Assembly: GCF_021018805.1 (NCBI RefSeq)
Contig: NC_086247.1
Coordinates: 118,021,094 to 118,085,093 of the forward strand
Source of the DNA: Prinia subflava
Lineage: Eukaryota; Chordata; Aves; Passeriformes; Cisticolidae
DNA length: 64,000 nucleotides
Reading direction: 5' to 3'
Below, piece after piece: positions 1 through 15,169 of this stretch (the first letter of the stretch is position 1; each line of letters begins with the position of its first letter). Position numbers and translations under genes: made by a program. The notes beneath the pieces are model-generated. The model was not told where the DNA came from and did not search any database. It worked only from the letters and a program-made list of their open reading frames with translations.

Positions 1-3000
1 GATGTTCAGTGTTTGTCCTTTAGGAGTGCTGCGTGGCTGTGGCTAGATACATTTTTTTTTCAGAGATGTTAACAAGGGCAGATTCAAAAAGATAGATGCA
101 TGCTTATCTCTTCACGCTTGTGATAAAATCAATGGGAATTTAAGAGCTTAGGATTTAAATACTTACAATTTGGAACTATCCCAAGATCCTTGACATCAAA
201 AAGGCGATGGCCTCGTTTTATGCAGATGTCCTAGCACTCAAAGGGTGCATAAATTATTGCACCACTTATCAATTTCTCTTTAATGTATTCCCCTCTTATA
301 TCTGGGACACTGTTAATAGAGGAAAAGGATTAAAAAGCATAAAAATAACTTGTATGTAAGTTTCTTTGAGTTGAATTTATATCAGTCAGCCTGTCAGCAC
401 TAACATATGGGAAATATAGTTTCGCTACCATGCATAGCAGGGGCTAAAAGTGCTGTTTAGACCATGTGCTCAACTCCTACAGAAGAGGGACTTTATATCA
501 CTCGTGCAGCCCACTCACAAATTTAAGGGGTGACATCCATGGATTCTGAATACATGGTAACCCAAATATTGATCTTGTTAGAGAAAATGTAAAATGGAGG
601 GGACAGAAAAAAGATAAAGAAGTTCTAGATCAGAAAGGAGATTTGATAAACTTTAAATACTCAATTTTTAAAAAAAGCTTACTATATTGATGCTACTGTA
701 TTGAAATAGTAGTTGTAGATAATAGGGATTTTTTCTGTAGCTTTTCCATATCTTGGGCTAACTTGCAGTAACATATAACATCTCCTTGTACAAATTACTG
801 TGAACTAGTAAAGATCCCTACTGTTTTTGTTTTGTTTTGCTTCCTGAAGCCCCCTGCTGCTGTTGATTGCACCTAGATCTGCTACTGATTGGAACTGTTA
901 AAAGGCAAAGATAGTGTGGATGGTTTCTGAATCATTTAATTGTTGAACTAATAAGATGTTTTCACTGCGACCTAATGAAACAGATCATATTAATAAGTAT
1001 GTATACTGTCCATGAAATTTCTGATTGCTTTTTTATCATTTTTGTAGGTATGAATGTAGGAGTCCCAAGCTTGGTTAGTTATATTTTTGAATAATATTAC
1101 TGGATGTGGTGTCAAGAGAGAATGGAGAGCATAACCTACCTAAGACGGTGGAAAAGTAGAGATATTTCTTACTAGACTTTATATATTTTTAGTGGTGTGT
1201 AATTGTTCTTTGGGCATATTGAATTGAGTGGATAATTACATGGATAAGATGTATTCTGTCTTATGTTAATTCTACTTTTTAATAGCTGTATAATACACAC
1301 AGCACTTTGTGCATGTGAACCTTGAAATATTGCTTTCCTAATACAGTAATGCTTGCCAAATAATGCCCAAAATTGGCTTAGGGCTATGCTGGCTTATCAT
1401 GAAAGAACCTCTTCTTCATTGGTCTGTCAGTGCCCATGCAACCTCTTACCTCTGGTTGAAAAGAAATACATGAATATACACAAGTGCTAAAATGAGAAGA
1501 ATCCAAAATAGATCATTATTCATGAAAGCTCAAATTTGAATTGGTGGCTTTCCTATAATCTCGGTTACATTATTTTTAATTTGTAATGTAAATAATTTTC
1601 AAGAATAAAGGTGAAATTAGTATTTGGGGAGGACAGGGAAAAGAGAGGAGAGGGAGGGAGTCTAAGGCTGACTTAATGCCTTGTAAATCTGCAGCGGAAC
1701 TCATGTATTAGACACAGTGGAGAAGTCTACCTCTCATTATGACTTTAGATTAACTCGCTCTCTTTCCAGGACTTCACCAAATTTCTTCCTCTTCCTATAT
1801 AAATATAATCCCTCCATGTGCTTTGGGTAAAGCAGCAGTAGGGATCTGTGGAATCTGCAGTTTCCAAATCTTTCTGGTTGTGTCAATCTGATCAGCTAAC
1901 CTTTTCTTTGCCCAGCCATACCTTTCATCTCAGACAGATCTGCATCACATACATTTTAAAATAAAGTTTTCATTTTACCATTTTGTATACATTTGCCTCT
2001 GACAGTGAGAACAAATTCTGTTTTCACCCATATTGCTTTTTTGGCAGCCATTTTACTTTTCAGTCAGCTGAATGCTGTAGGGTTTAAGTTCAGGAAAATA
2101 AAATTATTGTTTGTAACAAGTGGTTATTTTCTTCATTTGTGAAAGACATTACTTTATGTTCTGACAGATAATATCTTGCAACCTCTTCTTTTCTTGTAGT
2201 CACTTACATTGAAATTATCTTGTAGTAAAAGGAGTAGCATAATTTATCCAGCCAAAGCAGTATTTTACCTATATAGTAATAAATATCTTGCATTAACTCA
2301 CCTCATACCACATATATTCATATTTGTGATTACTTAAAGAATGAGGGGAAGAAAAAGTTTGAAAATTCATACCTTATTAGTCTAAGAACATAGTGAGAGA
2401 AATGGAGAAAACTGGTATCCTGTAAACTGAACTGCTTTAACAAAGAAGTTACATAGTTGATATATGGTTCAGGGTTGATGCTGAAAGAGGCAGAGCTAAT
2501 CTCAGTGATGAATTATTGGTGTCTGTAGCACCCACATACACACACACTGTTCATGGAATGTAAAGAGTTTATTAAAGTTTTAAACATTAATTATTGAATA
2601 CAGATTCCCTACAAATTTTGGCTTTAAAAATTAGAAGGCAGCCTGATGCAACCTTCAAGAATAAAGGAGCCAGTCATCCACTTTACACTCTAGGAGACTT
2701 TTAGTTCTTTTGACCAACTACCCACATTAAATACTTGATTAAAAAGGAACAAAATAAAATTCTACTATTGTATATAAAAAGCTTAATATAGAAAAGAAAA
2801 AAAAATCTGTTTACCACAAGCAAATATCCTTGTTTTTCTGTACTTTTTACGAAGACCAATCCATTGGAGTAGTGCTCACTTAATGGACTAATGGCTCACA
2901 GGATCTGTTTCTTTTCTTTGGCCTGGGTTGTCTGAATTCATTGAGCTTATTTTTGCAGGGATTATTTTTTGCAAGACTTGCAGGGGCTGGGAATTTTGAG

Positions 3001-3396
3001 CCATATATTGTAGATAACAGGAAAAATGGATTCAATTTTTTAACTGAGATAAAGATTTGAAAAATGGATTTCTGTGGAGTTTTCACTGACAAGTTTGTGT
3101 CAGTCATTCTGTTTAAAATTGGAAAATTATTTTTGTGAACTACTTTCACTTATAATTTTATCTGCTGGTCCCTTAAAGGCCAGTGTTTGTTCTCACAAAC
3201 ATTATTCCTGCTGAAGATTCTGCAGCTGGAATTTAGTTTCACTGGTGTTAAATACAATGTAATTTATCTCTGAACCCACTGTATTGATAATGTGCACTAG
3301 GTTATTACTAGAGTAATTTTAAGCTGAACCTTTGATAAAGACAGGTATGACTCTTTGTGTGGGGTTTTTGGTCTTCTCTTCTTCTTGTATTAAGCA

Positions 3397-3503
3397 TAAA
3401 AAAATCCAAGTCAAACAAGAAAAGAAACGCAACAAAAAAGCCCAATCAAACTAAATAACAGCACACACCCCTCAGAAAAACAAAACCAAACCAGGAAAAA
3501 ATC
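3397..3503. repeat. A/AAC-rich low-complexity tract
   Basis: About 100 bases are dominated by A with interspersed C (AAACAAG, AACAAAA, CCAAACC). It looks like slippage-derived or retroposon-tail low complexity. No element body is recognisable beside it. Confidence 0.6.
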
Positions 3504-4837
3504 CCCTACCACCTTGCAATTATTTCATGCTTGATGCCATTTTAAATGTTAGGAGTTTTTCCTTTCTTTTTATGTTGCCTCATAGTTTGTTTAGTACATT
3601 AAAGTCTTGCAAGGGATGTATAAGTGCACACTAAAATGAAACAGGATTGCTAACTGGAAGCTCTCATGATGCGTAAGCCTTCCAAGTGCAGGGAAGCAAC
3701 AGCAGACCCTTTCTGCTTCTGCAGGGTTCTGTAGCATCCTTCACCTTAATCCCTGGCAGCATCACCTCCATTTCTTTGGCTTGTCATGAGCATCTCTAAT
3801 AGAGTAAAACTCCAATGCATGTAGCAAGAAACGAAGCGTGTAGGGGAAAAACCTTAAGATTCTTGACTGAAATAGTTCTTTAACTTATTAACAGACAAGT
3901 GTGCATGTCAGAAAAACACACTTGTTTGCCAGGAGTATTTGCAATAGCTGATGGGTAAAGAAACAGAAACCTTAATGGCTGCTTGTGTTTAGGTCACCAT
4001 TCATTCATTCATTTGTTGCTGGAGCTATGAACTATTCATATGTTGCCACAGTATGTTACTTACACACGACTGGTGGTGAAGGAAGTAAGAGCTAAGATGC
4101 TTCACAGACATTGACATCGGGGGGATTAACATGTCTGCTTCATTAATATATATGTGCATACATTAATGTTGAAGTATTGAAACTGTTTCAAATGAAATTA
4201 AAAACTATCTTGTGAGGTCTGCTGCAGTCCTTAGAAACATTTTAGATTTTGGCATCAGCCTTACCGATTTCTTAACCATTTTACTTTTACTTTGCCAGTG
4301 GGGATACAAGTGCAGACAGAGTGCTCATCGCTTGCCTGCTGCCTGGTTTTCTGTTGTTTTTCCTTAGCTAGGTCTGCTCTCTGTACTTGCTAGCCATCAT
4401 TAAGCATATATGAATCCCTGTGGAGTGGCAGGCATGGATTCTGTGAGTGACATTTCTGGCAGCGTTTTCCTTGTATATGGCACCAGGCCTGATTTTCTGA
4501 AATTTTAAGCATCTATGATCCCCATTTGCTTCCGCTGAAGCTGTAGGTACTCTGTCCTTTTGGAAAGCATGCTGCTCAGTGCTAAATCTCAGGCAGTTAA
4601 GAGATGAGAAAGTCCTGGAAACTTACTTAGCACTCATGTGACAGCCGGCTCTGTATAGCAGCAGTATCGTCTGTGTGAAGGCATTGCCTCCTCTCCCGCT
4701 GTATTAGCTGCAGATCCAGTAATCTGCCCCTGTGAAACTAGGTTTGGAGATCAGGAGTGAATTGTTGAGTAATGTTTATGGGAGCTCTTTAAAATATATT
4801 TGCAATGTATAAAACACTTTGATATATAGAAGCTCAC

Positions 4838-4873
4838 ATCCTAATAAGATTACATTAAGTATCCTAATAAGAT
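4838..4873. repeat. Partial tandem duplication, 23-base unit
   Basis: ATCCTAATAAGAT occurs at 4838-4850 and again at 4861-4873, a 23-base period. The second copy is incomplete. This is a small local duplication with no evident function. Confidence 0.75.
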
Positions 4874-7207
4874 CAAAGCTTGAAATTATGTTTTTCCGGA
4901 TTTGAGTGATATAAATTAATTTTAGTTTAAACCAGTGTCAGTGTTCTTAGATGTTTGTTATAAATACTCCCGTTTGCAGTTTATGTGGGTCTGCATTTAG
5001 ATTAAAAAAAAATCCATTCTCCTATTAACACAAGAAGGATTCTCCCTTCCTCTCCTCCCAGTGTGCTTCAGCTGCAGATTATCAAGGCAATGCTGTAATT
5101 ATTAAACTCAGCCAGTGAATTATAGAGAGAACAACAGTGGCTGATCACTGAACTATGTTGGCACTGGCCTTTCACTTCTCATTTAAGTCTAGCTTACTAT
5201 ATAAAATGAATTCATTATTGTCAATTTAGATCCCTTGTGGAAGCTAATCCACATCATAAAGCCATTCTACACAAAAGCAAATTCTCTTTAGGAAGACCTT
5301 ACAAGTGCATGCAAACTAAAATATGCAGGAAACTTCCAGTACAGACTAAAGGAATTGTTACTTGTGATATCAGACTACCAGGATGAAATGTCAGAATAGT
5401 TTAAAAAGAACTCCATAGTCATAGCTCTGCTTTGACTTCTGTTGGTCAGAAGTCCATTCCACTTTTTATTTTATTTATTCCACTGCTATTTCTGATTTCT
5501 CTGTAACCTATTGCCCAAAAGTATGGATCTGAAGTACTAACTCAGTCTTTACTTCTTGTAGTTTTCAGTGTTAAAATTGGATGCATAAAGGCAGGGGAGA
5601 GGCTTGACTAGTTTCAGTATGAAGAAATTCCTCTTCTCTTGTAGTGGTCTAGTTGAAGCTATCTTTTGGACTTGGATAAATTGTGCTCTAGGTGTGCCAT
5701 ACTGGGTAAAGGTATTAGTGGGTTTGCGCTGAAGGACCTGTACATACGTAACCAAATTATTGGATTCTAATCACCCTTCCAGGTGCACCATCTGCTGTGT
5801 CAGACCAAACCTAAGATGATACACAGTAACAGTGCATATTCCTTCAGCTATGTCAGAGAGTTTTGTTGGGTTTTTTTTAACTATCAGCATTTTAGTGCAC
5901 TAATCTATCAGTGTTTTTATCAGATTTAATTACTGAAATATAAATTATTGTATTTGTATCTTCCCATCAGCCATCACAACCTATGACCTGGATAGTTTTG
6001 TTTATGTAATTTTTTATCTAAAATACAAGTATTTTGGAGAAGATAAAAATTTTAGTATTGAGCAGCTACTTTTATTTCTTGTTACCTTTTCATTCACAGA
6101 AAAGTAAAGCTATCTCCTGTTAGTGAAATTTACCTGACTGGTCTGGTACCATTTCAAGTGCAAAACATAAATATAACAACTCTAGAGAAGATCTGTTCCA
6201 GTTTTATGCTTAAATGCCAAGGTTTTATGTGCAGTCTAATAGCAGGGAAGAGTTGATTCATTGCATTTACCAGTGACGGCCTCAGATTTCCTTTTGTCCT
6301 GTCCAAATACATTTGAGTATGTTTTTATGGATGCCTCAGCATAAGAAAAAACAGTGCATATCACTGTCCATTTGATGTGAAGCAGTGGACACAGTGTGAA
6401 ATTATTTCTGTACTTGGATTTCTCCAGTGTCAGGCATGGATCTTGTCAAGTTCTTTACCACTTTGTTTGCTTAAGGACTTTGTGCTGAACTATGGAGCAA
6501 GAATAGTAATGATCTTCAAACTGGATTATCTAATATTCATTTTACACTGTAAGCTAGAAAATCTACTTCAGTTTCATTACTCCACCAAACTCATTATCAA
6601 GTGAACAATTTGTGGTAAATTTTTTTTGTGAATTTATTATTTGTTTCTTTTAAAAATTGTTTCTCTTACAGTGTGCGAGAAACAGTTTAATTCATATTTT
6701 TTCATTGGAAGAGGCTAAGAATGTTAGCATCCGTGTCTCTATAAACATATTTAAAATTTCAGGGAGCGTTTAAATATTTATGAAAATATAAAAGGTAACT
6801 TAAAAATAATATGTTTCTCTTAGAAACTGGTGGCCAGAACTTATCTGCACACAAATTACTTTTGGGAAAAGAGAGGAGCATACTTAGAGTCAGTTTTAAT
6901 ATTTTTAATGGTTTTCACTTTTTACTTCACAGATTATATAAAGCCTTCAAATATTAATATATATTCAAGATTAGGGATTTATAGGCTTCTGTCGTTTACT
7001 ATACATTGCTTATCTGTGAAATTTTCATGGTCTTCTGATTCTTCTGAATCATAGTTATTGTGCATGGAGATAGACAGCTGATGCTCCTGATAACTTTTGA
7101 TCACATAAATAAGTGAAACTCATGGCCCAAAGATAGCAAAAGCCATTAATTTCTTTATAAATAGCCCACAACTGGAAAACATGTATGCTGAAGGAAAAAG
7201 ATCACCT

Positions 7208-7253
7208 TTTGCTTCTATTGGTTCTATTTCATTCTATTTGCTTCTATTTCATG
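7208..7253. repeat. Degenerate TTCTATT repeat
   Basis: The motif TTCTATT or a close variant recurs four times within 45 bases, spaced by G, GG or TTC/CA. It is a decayed short tandem repeat on a T-rich background. Confidence 0.6.
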
Positions 7254-10200
7254 GATTTTGATGTTCTGATATTGAAAGCATGCTGACTTTAAATGCGTGC
7301 TTTTCTGAGATATTTAGGTTCTTTTCGAAACAAGCTCAGTGTTTCACATGGATAATATATCTGGCTATAATAATATATCTGAAAAAATCACAGTGGTGGA
7401 ATTATTTCATCATTACATATTTTGGGTGGGGTTGTTTTTAAAGAATCTCTTTGGTTTATTTATGTCATTTAACTGCTGATCTCACATTTATGTAAAGAAA
7501 GAATTTAGATTTCTTTATTACTCTTCTCAGAAGTGCAGTGGACATGACTAAACCGTGCCCCCAGATCCTATAATGAGGCTCTTGTGTGATTTTTCACTGA
7601 CACTTTGAAAAAGACTTAATCATTATGCTACCCTTTCTTATCTTTCATTGTGGTACAGGACATTTCAAACACAGACCTTTCACATCACAAAGCCATCCCC
7701 AGAAAAGATGGATATTCTTGAAACTAATGTTACTTTACTTTCTGTATGTGGAGTATTTCTTATTTTCCTACAGTGCTTCTTCCTTTAAATACAGACAGAT
7801 TTTTTTTTTCCAGAAGTAGATACTTAATAGCTATCCCGCATGGAAAAAAAATTCAAGGGTTTCAAGGAATAGCTGTAGCAATTGCAAGAGAAGTGTATAA
7901 ATTACCATCTCTTTTGGGTTTTTTCCCCCTCTCAGTACAACTCTTACTATAATTAGCCAGCATTTAACAGCAAATGTTTGCTTTGGTTAAATTATTCAGA
8001 ACATTTATTTTACTTGTCAAAGGTTAGATCAGGTTGTTGTTTGAACTGGTAATTAAATGCAGCCTAATACACTGTCATATTTATAAGCACTATCAGGCCT
8101 GTTTCCTCCTTATTCTGTATAATTTTATAATGTTCAGGGCTGACATTTAGGCTTCCAACTCAAATCCTGTTTTCTTGTAAAGAAATCTAAGATTATACTT
8201 TTATGTTTCATTGTACATAAATACACTTAGGAAAATAAAAATTAGGGTTGTTTGGAATATCATAGCTATGGATTTCATTGTCATAAAATCAGTGAAGATT
8301 TTGAATATTTTTTATTTGCTTATTTCAGTAAGTCATTACACAGCAACTGGTATTTATTAATTATTTTCCAGAGATTAATGTGAGGTAGGCAAGTGCAGGC
8401 ATCTCCTTTGCTAATTGAATATCTACGAGTCACAGTAACATACAGTATATTTAAATTACGTTCCCAAATCTCTAGCAGAAATATGCATAATACTGAAATA
8501 CAAAAAGTTTCCTAAAATAGTTACATAGAGGACTCAGATGAGCAAACAAAATTAAAAAGTCTCAAGGTAAGGGCTTCTTGTGAATCTAGTTCAGTGGCCC
8601 TTGCACATGTACATTAGAGCACTGAGATTGGCTGTCCAGGTTGATAAAATGAACTAGAGTTTTAAAGTATCCCAGATTCAGCCTCTGCACTCTCTTAAGA
8701 AAGTTCAGAAACTATTTTCCACATGCTTATATGAGACAGTAATTTAATTGAATTGTCAGGTTTATAACATGTCCATTCCTTTGATTTATGCTTTATAGGT
8801 TTATTTTCTTAGTCAAACTGAAAAAGAATAAATCATGCAGCTTTTTTAGAAAACTTCTATGTTCATCAGATATGATATTGTTGAATGTCTATGAGAAAAA
8901 GAAGGTTTCTATCCAGATAAAAAAGAAATAACCATAAAAGTGGATCATCAGCATTTCAGCAATGTGTTTTCCTACCATGTTTAGACCAATATTTCTGCCT
9001 ATTTCAGTGCATTTGTGTGGCAGCTTTCTCTTCATGTAATTAATGAAGTGATATGTATACATTTCAGCCTATCTTATTTTTTAGCATTTCTAAAATATAT
9101 TTTTTAATCCTACCTATTTTACTAGAGGTTTGAAAGTCTTTCAGTTCCATCAAATAAGAGCTACGCTGACTCGTTGCCTTGTTAAGAAACAATTCATACT
9201 TAATGGTAGTGAAATCCTAATTTATCCTCTGTCATGGTGATCACCCCAGACAGTATTATGTGGTTGCAAAAACTGAGACAGAAGTATGGGCAAAACATAT
9301 AATCACTATCTTAAAAAGCCAAGATCCACTCCTCAGTTCCTGCACATATGATCACAGAGTAGCAGAATTGATTTTTTAAAGTTGGGTTGGTTTTTTGTTT
9401 TTTTACTCTTTCCTACCCCCTAACTGTATTTTTTATAAAACTGGCATAGGCCACCACAGGCCACAACGTAGAAAGATACAGTAAAAACAGAGTTAAAAGT
9501 GAAGTGTATTCTTGATTATAATTATAGCATTCCTAGCGTGACACTAAAGAAACTCGATGTATGGTGCTCAGTTTGTTATTTTGCAGCTTGTTAAATTTTT
9601 ATACTTCGTGGTTGTGGGAGGTAGCTAAAAACAAGAGAATATTCTGTGCTCTTACAGAAATCATTTTGACCTCTAGGTAAAGTACATTTATTTGTGTATA
9701 CATCATCTGAACTGTGAGTCGTTTTGATTGATGTAGTAGATTGCATATACATATGGCATAAAGAGGACCTGGGTTAGGCTAAAAGTTCTGGGCTCTTTCA
9801 TGATGGACTATCTAAATATAAACTAGAATAAAAATGAGTAAATTGATTTTAAGTTGTACAGAAGTGACATGCAGGAGTAAGTCCTGGTTATTGCAGACTG
9901 TGCCTTTTATTCAGGAAACTGATCTTAAATGAAATAATTGCTGTGTTAAAGTTTAAGAAGTATTCACACGTCTGTCGCACCAAGGCAACAGTGGGAAGGC
10001 AAATCAGCATAGATGTTTCAGATGTTCTCTTAAAGATCACTATTACTATGAATCAGAAGAAGTTTGACAGCATGGCACATACCCATGAAAGTAGCCATTT
10101 GTTGGAAATAATAGGTTTAAAAGTTTACCATGTAGAGTTAGGGTGTGGATAAGGTCTAAAGCATTTTATCTGTGAACTGAAGAGCTTGGTGATCAAATCA

Positions 10201-13200
10201 TGTTTCAGTCATGGAAGAAACAACCCAACCAAGTGAAAATCTTGATTGTTCCTGCAGATCTCTCATGGTCATTCCTACTGGCTTTGAGAATGCCAACAGT
10301 TTTAATTAAAATATTCTTTTGTCACCTGTCCTACTTTTTATAGGCCAGGCTGTGTATATATCTTTGGAAGGTGACTCCTATTTCTTCGTTACTGATTTCT
10401 GACACCAGTGCAGTGAGAGAGCTACACTAAATACAGACCAAATCTTGCATTTAAAGGAGGCAAGGATAGTCTTTAAAAAGACTAACTTCACACAGATATA
10501 TGAGATGAATTTGTTAGAAATAAATGTTTATGTTAAAAATGCTTGTGTTCAGTTGTTTGAATGGGTGAAGGGGGTTCTTTGTCTGGTTCTTTGAGAGAAA
10601 ACAAGCTGACTTGGAGTGGCATAGTAAAGGAGGGATTTCCTGCTTTTCTAAATAATTTTATTTCAATTATCTTTGTGTTTTGACTTTCAATTCTGATATG
10701 ATGCTGTCAAAACCTCTAAACCAAAACTGATGAATAAATATTAGTTATCTAGATTTGTTGTATTCAGTAGTTTGCTCATAAGTGTGGCTGCTAAAACAGA
10801 ACAGGATTTCCCTTTTTCTTCCCCAGTAAAGAACAGGAACTTCTAAAATACAGGAGTTGGGATGAGTAGGCAGAGGATCTGCTGCCTTCAAGCCTTCTTG
10901 GCAACAGGTGGAATTGTGATATGTGTTTGACAGAATAGTCATCTCAGCTAGGCAGTCTTTGTCTGTTACCCCTCTTCTGAAGAAAGATCTATCCCCTTGG
11001 TCAACTTCTTCCTCCTTTCCCATCAGGAAGCTAAGAACACCTGCTACTGCCATCTTCTGTCTTCCTTTTAGGAGAAAAAGATGAATAATACATGACTAGA
11101 ATTTCAAAAGCAACTACTAATTTTAGGTGCCCCAAGATGCACAGCCTTACTATTAAGTAAGAAAGAAAAGTGAGAACAGATCACACCTATATTCTATATG
11201 CTTGGTTTCTTTCCATTTACTTCTGGATGAAGTTCAAAATTCTGATTCCATTCTTAATGCACTGAGTGGTCCAGAGCCTGGCCGCTGTTAGGTCACTTCT
11301 CTGCCTCAACTAGGGCACTTCTCTATCTCAACTGTGAACAGAAATGCAACAACATGGCAAAAACCCCACATTCTTTCTAGGCTTTTGCTTGTGGCCAGGT
11401 TGAGATCATACAGTCTATATCAGGAAAAAAAGAATCTGAAATCTGCCTTTTTGCAAAATGGTCTTTTCTGTGTTGGGCGAGAGAAACTAATAAATATGGT
11501 GAGAACAACAGAAAAGGAAAATAAAAATACTTGGAAAGAAGAATGTGAAAACAGCTACTGTGTCCAGGAAGACTGAAAATGCTTTCATGAATCAGATATT
11601 GGGATATTTACCTTAAATAGTCTGAAAAAGTCATGCTGGTCTGTCTAGCACAGACAAGAAAACTATCTGAAAAGGCTCTCTAAAAACAAGAAAATTTTAA
11701 TCAAGGAGGTTTCTAACCATAACCTGTTTACATCAGTTATATTTTTTTAATAAAATGGGCTTAAAAGCTTAGCCTCAAAGCTGTTGTCAGCTTTCTGTGA
11801 GGTATAATGACAGCTGTTGTTCCAATACAGTTCTTCAAATCTATTTACTGTTTTGAGGGAATTCCAGTCCTTTTTGTTGATTACTTTCAACAAAACTTGG
11901 TATTCAGAGAACACTGAAGATTCAGTCATTGTCATACTGGTTGGTGAATTAGAGAGAGCACTCAACAAAGCTTAACTTATTTAGGAGCCATCAATCTATT
12001 GTATTATCTAATAAAAATCAAAAAGCTTTAGAGAATCTGCCTGCTGTTCTGCTCTCATTCCCCAGAGCAGAGGAGCATATATAAGTCTCAGGGCAATGGA
12101 TCTCTTAGCCACCAGGACCTAAGGTCTTGTTCTGCTACTTACATGTTGTCCACAAATGTCCTGCAAAACCAGGCTTTTGTTTGTTGCTGTGCAGTATGTG
12201 CTGACCCACTTCTAAAGGAAAATAAACCCAGGACTTAAGGTAAAGAAAATAGCACTAGTTGGTGACAACAAATTTACTGCCAAACCAAGAAACCCTTATA
12301 ACTGCAACTCACATTTATTAATATTTCCCCTTTTAACAGTGTATTTTATCTGTATTTCTGAATTGATTTATTTTGCTAATTCTTACTGTTACTATAAATT
12401 GATGGTAAAGTTCTGCAGAATTAAATACCTTTTTAATAGCCAGATTTCTGCTCCCATATAACCTTGCAACATACTGCTTTCCTGCTTGCTATTTAAGAGC
12501 TTCATCTGTTTCAGGTTTTGAGGTGGTACAGGCAGTGTGCTTGATGTACCATGCTGCTTGCACTGGGGACTTCTGTGCCTGTGTTTTACATGCCCTGGCA
12601 AGCAGCAGGGACTGCCCAGAAAATATTTTAGGAGGAATAAATGCCTCTAAGTAGCAGTGCATTATAGAAATCATTATGCTACAGGGGTTTTGTCAGCCTG
12701 GCTTCTCGGTGTCTGAAGACTTCAGCAAGACCATTTATTCCCTTGGGAGTTTGATGTGCATGTACAGGAAAGCAGAGAAGATTTCATCCAGCTGCTCAAA
12801 AATTTTAATGAAAAATACAAGAGTAGGAAGAGAGGAAAATAAGTTGTAACAGATAACACTATATTAAGAGATCAAATTATTAAAGAAGGAACATTATTGG
12901 ACTATAATTTTCTCCCATTTATAATAATATGGGCCTCAGCAGGGATTAGTACTAAGAGTTCCTTACTACCAGAAACAAAAGCAGTGCAGCAGAGTTAACC
13001 TCCTGTTAACTTTCTGTCTTGTCATCTTTTTCAATAGCATGGAATACAGTGATAAGTTCCTGCCACAAAAACCCTGAGCAAAATGTCACTCATAGCAGAA
13101 GTGGTATCTTGATATAATATCTTCATGCAGTCAATTACCTGCTAAGTTAGCAGGTTTCATCTACAGCTTATGTTTTCAAGTCTTAGAGGTTTCCTTTGCT

Positions 13201-13206
13201 TGAGGT

Positions 13207-13231
13207 ATTTTATTTTATTTCATTTCATTTA
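13207..13231. repeat. Short pentanucleotide repeat (TTTTA/TTTCA)n
   Basis: About five copies of a five-base unit are visible, first ATTTT then CATTT. It is too short to suggest a retroposon tail by itself. Confidence 0.65.
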
Positions 13232-15090
13232 GATACTGCTGTTCGGAACTCGCTACATCCTAGGTATGAATTAGCATTATACAAAAATATTGAGCTTCTA
13301 GAGGGGTTCCTGTGCATCCTGCTTTTGTTACTGCTGGTGTGGCAAGGCTCAAGAGAAGCAATGTGAGCAGGCAGTATATGACAGAAATGCTGTGCCTTAC
13401 ATAGACTGAGCCTTTGGGTGTGAGAGGGAGCAATCAAGGGAAGAAGATTCAGCATATTTTTTGCCAGGGGTAGCTCTACTTTGAGCCTTTTTTCCTTTGA
13501 ATATGACATTAAGACATAAGTAAGCTACTACTCCGATCGGCAGAAGTTGTGAAAAATCCTTGACGTCTGCAGTCATTGCACTTCAGCAGAATCAGATTTT
13601 AGGTTTTCCTGTGTAAGTCTGATTTGAATTCACTTTGGAATCAGGATCAGGACTGGATCACGTAGTTGAAACATGGGTTATGGTTCTTCATGTTATATAG
13701 AAACTTCATTGTATGATATGGAACAAATTCTGCCTCTCTGCTCCTTTGAAAGTGCCTATGAAATTCTCATATTCTTTAGCAAGGAAGGTTTCCACCAACT
13801 TTCTTTGTACCTCAGCGTGATACCATGCTGCTTTAGCATCTGCATATCTAGAAGAGAAAACTCAGAGAGATTTGATGTAAATGCTTCTGTGCGTGCATGA
13901 ACATGGTGGTGTTTCTATAAAAATTCTGTCAACCCCTGTAGGAAACTTTTCTAAAAATAGTGAAAGAATAAAAGCGGAATCCAAGATTAATTGCTTACTA
14001 CTTTAAAGCTGTGATATCCTAGAAACTTACTTCATTGAATACACTTTTAGTGTCTAAGCTAGTTACTATCATTTTGGGTAAGGCTGCAGGCTAAGCTGCC
14101 ATTTTTTCCAGTTCACTGTTTTGATGATTTCTTTCAGTCTTGACGTTCTTTGGCCCTTTGAGTTACATTTGTATTACTAAAACATAAAGTGTGTAGTATA
14201 CCATGGTGCCTGTGTGTTTCTGAAAGTAAAACTCTTAAATACTTAAAAGTATGCCATAAGCAGCAGTAAACTAACCATATTTGGAAGAACAAAGCTTTGA
14301 TTTAAATTATGTTGAACTGTTTTGTAACCAGGTAGATAAATTATATTCTAAAATAAAACAAACAAAGAATGTCTTTCGTTTAATGAGTTTCCAGTTGTTT
14401 GAATCTTTTTAATATGAATTGGGTTTTTACCACCTCTAGATGACTCCAAGGAAAGGGAGTAGCTTTTTAGTTGAATGATGTAAAGATTTGAACTCTTACA
14501 GCATTTTTCCTTCTTCTCTTTCACCTTCACTAAGGCAAAACATTGGTTTTTTTCAATTTTATGTCATAGGTTATATTTTCTATGCTCTTAATAGGTCTTC
14601 TTGCTTCTCTCTGGGCTGCAGCAGATGGTCCTTGTCCTGTGCTATCTGACTAAAGATGGATACAGTATTTCAGCTCAGGCTTTAGCCATGTCAGACAATG
14701 GGAAGGGATTTACACATCTCATTTGTATCAGCTTGGTTCTGACTATGAAGAACCTTTATCTGAGACTTCAGTTGAAAGGAAGAAATCTGAAAATGCATCA
14801 ACATAACATTTTCACATCTGGTGCTAAACATAGTTTCTGTGGATGGAGGAATGTTTGGGGCACAAGCTACATTCAGCTGTTGACTTTGGATCATTTTTGG
14901 TTTGCTAATATTTCTTTTTTGCAGTCAGTGTTAAATCAAAGTTGTGTTAACAGTCTCGCTGTGGATCTGTCACATAGGTTCACATTAAAAATAGCTGTAG
15001 TTCTGTGATAAGCCTGTGGGACTGGGGAGGTGGTTCAGGAAATTCAGACTGCAAAATGGAGGCTTGCTTTGGCTGGATATTTTGTCCTTT

Positions 15091-15169
15091 TTTGGGTTTT
15101 GGGGTGGGGTTTTTTTGCGGGGGAGGGGGGTTGAGTGGTTTTTTGTTGGTTTTTTTTTTTTTTTTTTTT
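15091..15169 (+). repeat. G-run cluster followed by a 20-base T run
   Basis: On the + strand, runs of four, four, five and six G occur between 15101 and 15130, separated by one to nine bases. T-rich DNA follows, ending in an uninterrupted run of 20 T at 15150-15169. The four G runs meet the usual pattern for a possible G-quadruplex in the pre-mRNA sense strand, with one long loop. No element body is recognisable on either side. Confidence 0.7.

Noticed and set aside
14601..15008. 135-codon open frame on the + strand
   Set aside because: No recognisable domain; overlapped by an equally meaningless minus frame. Treated as chance.
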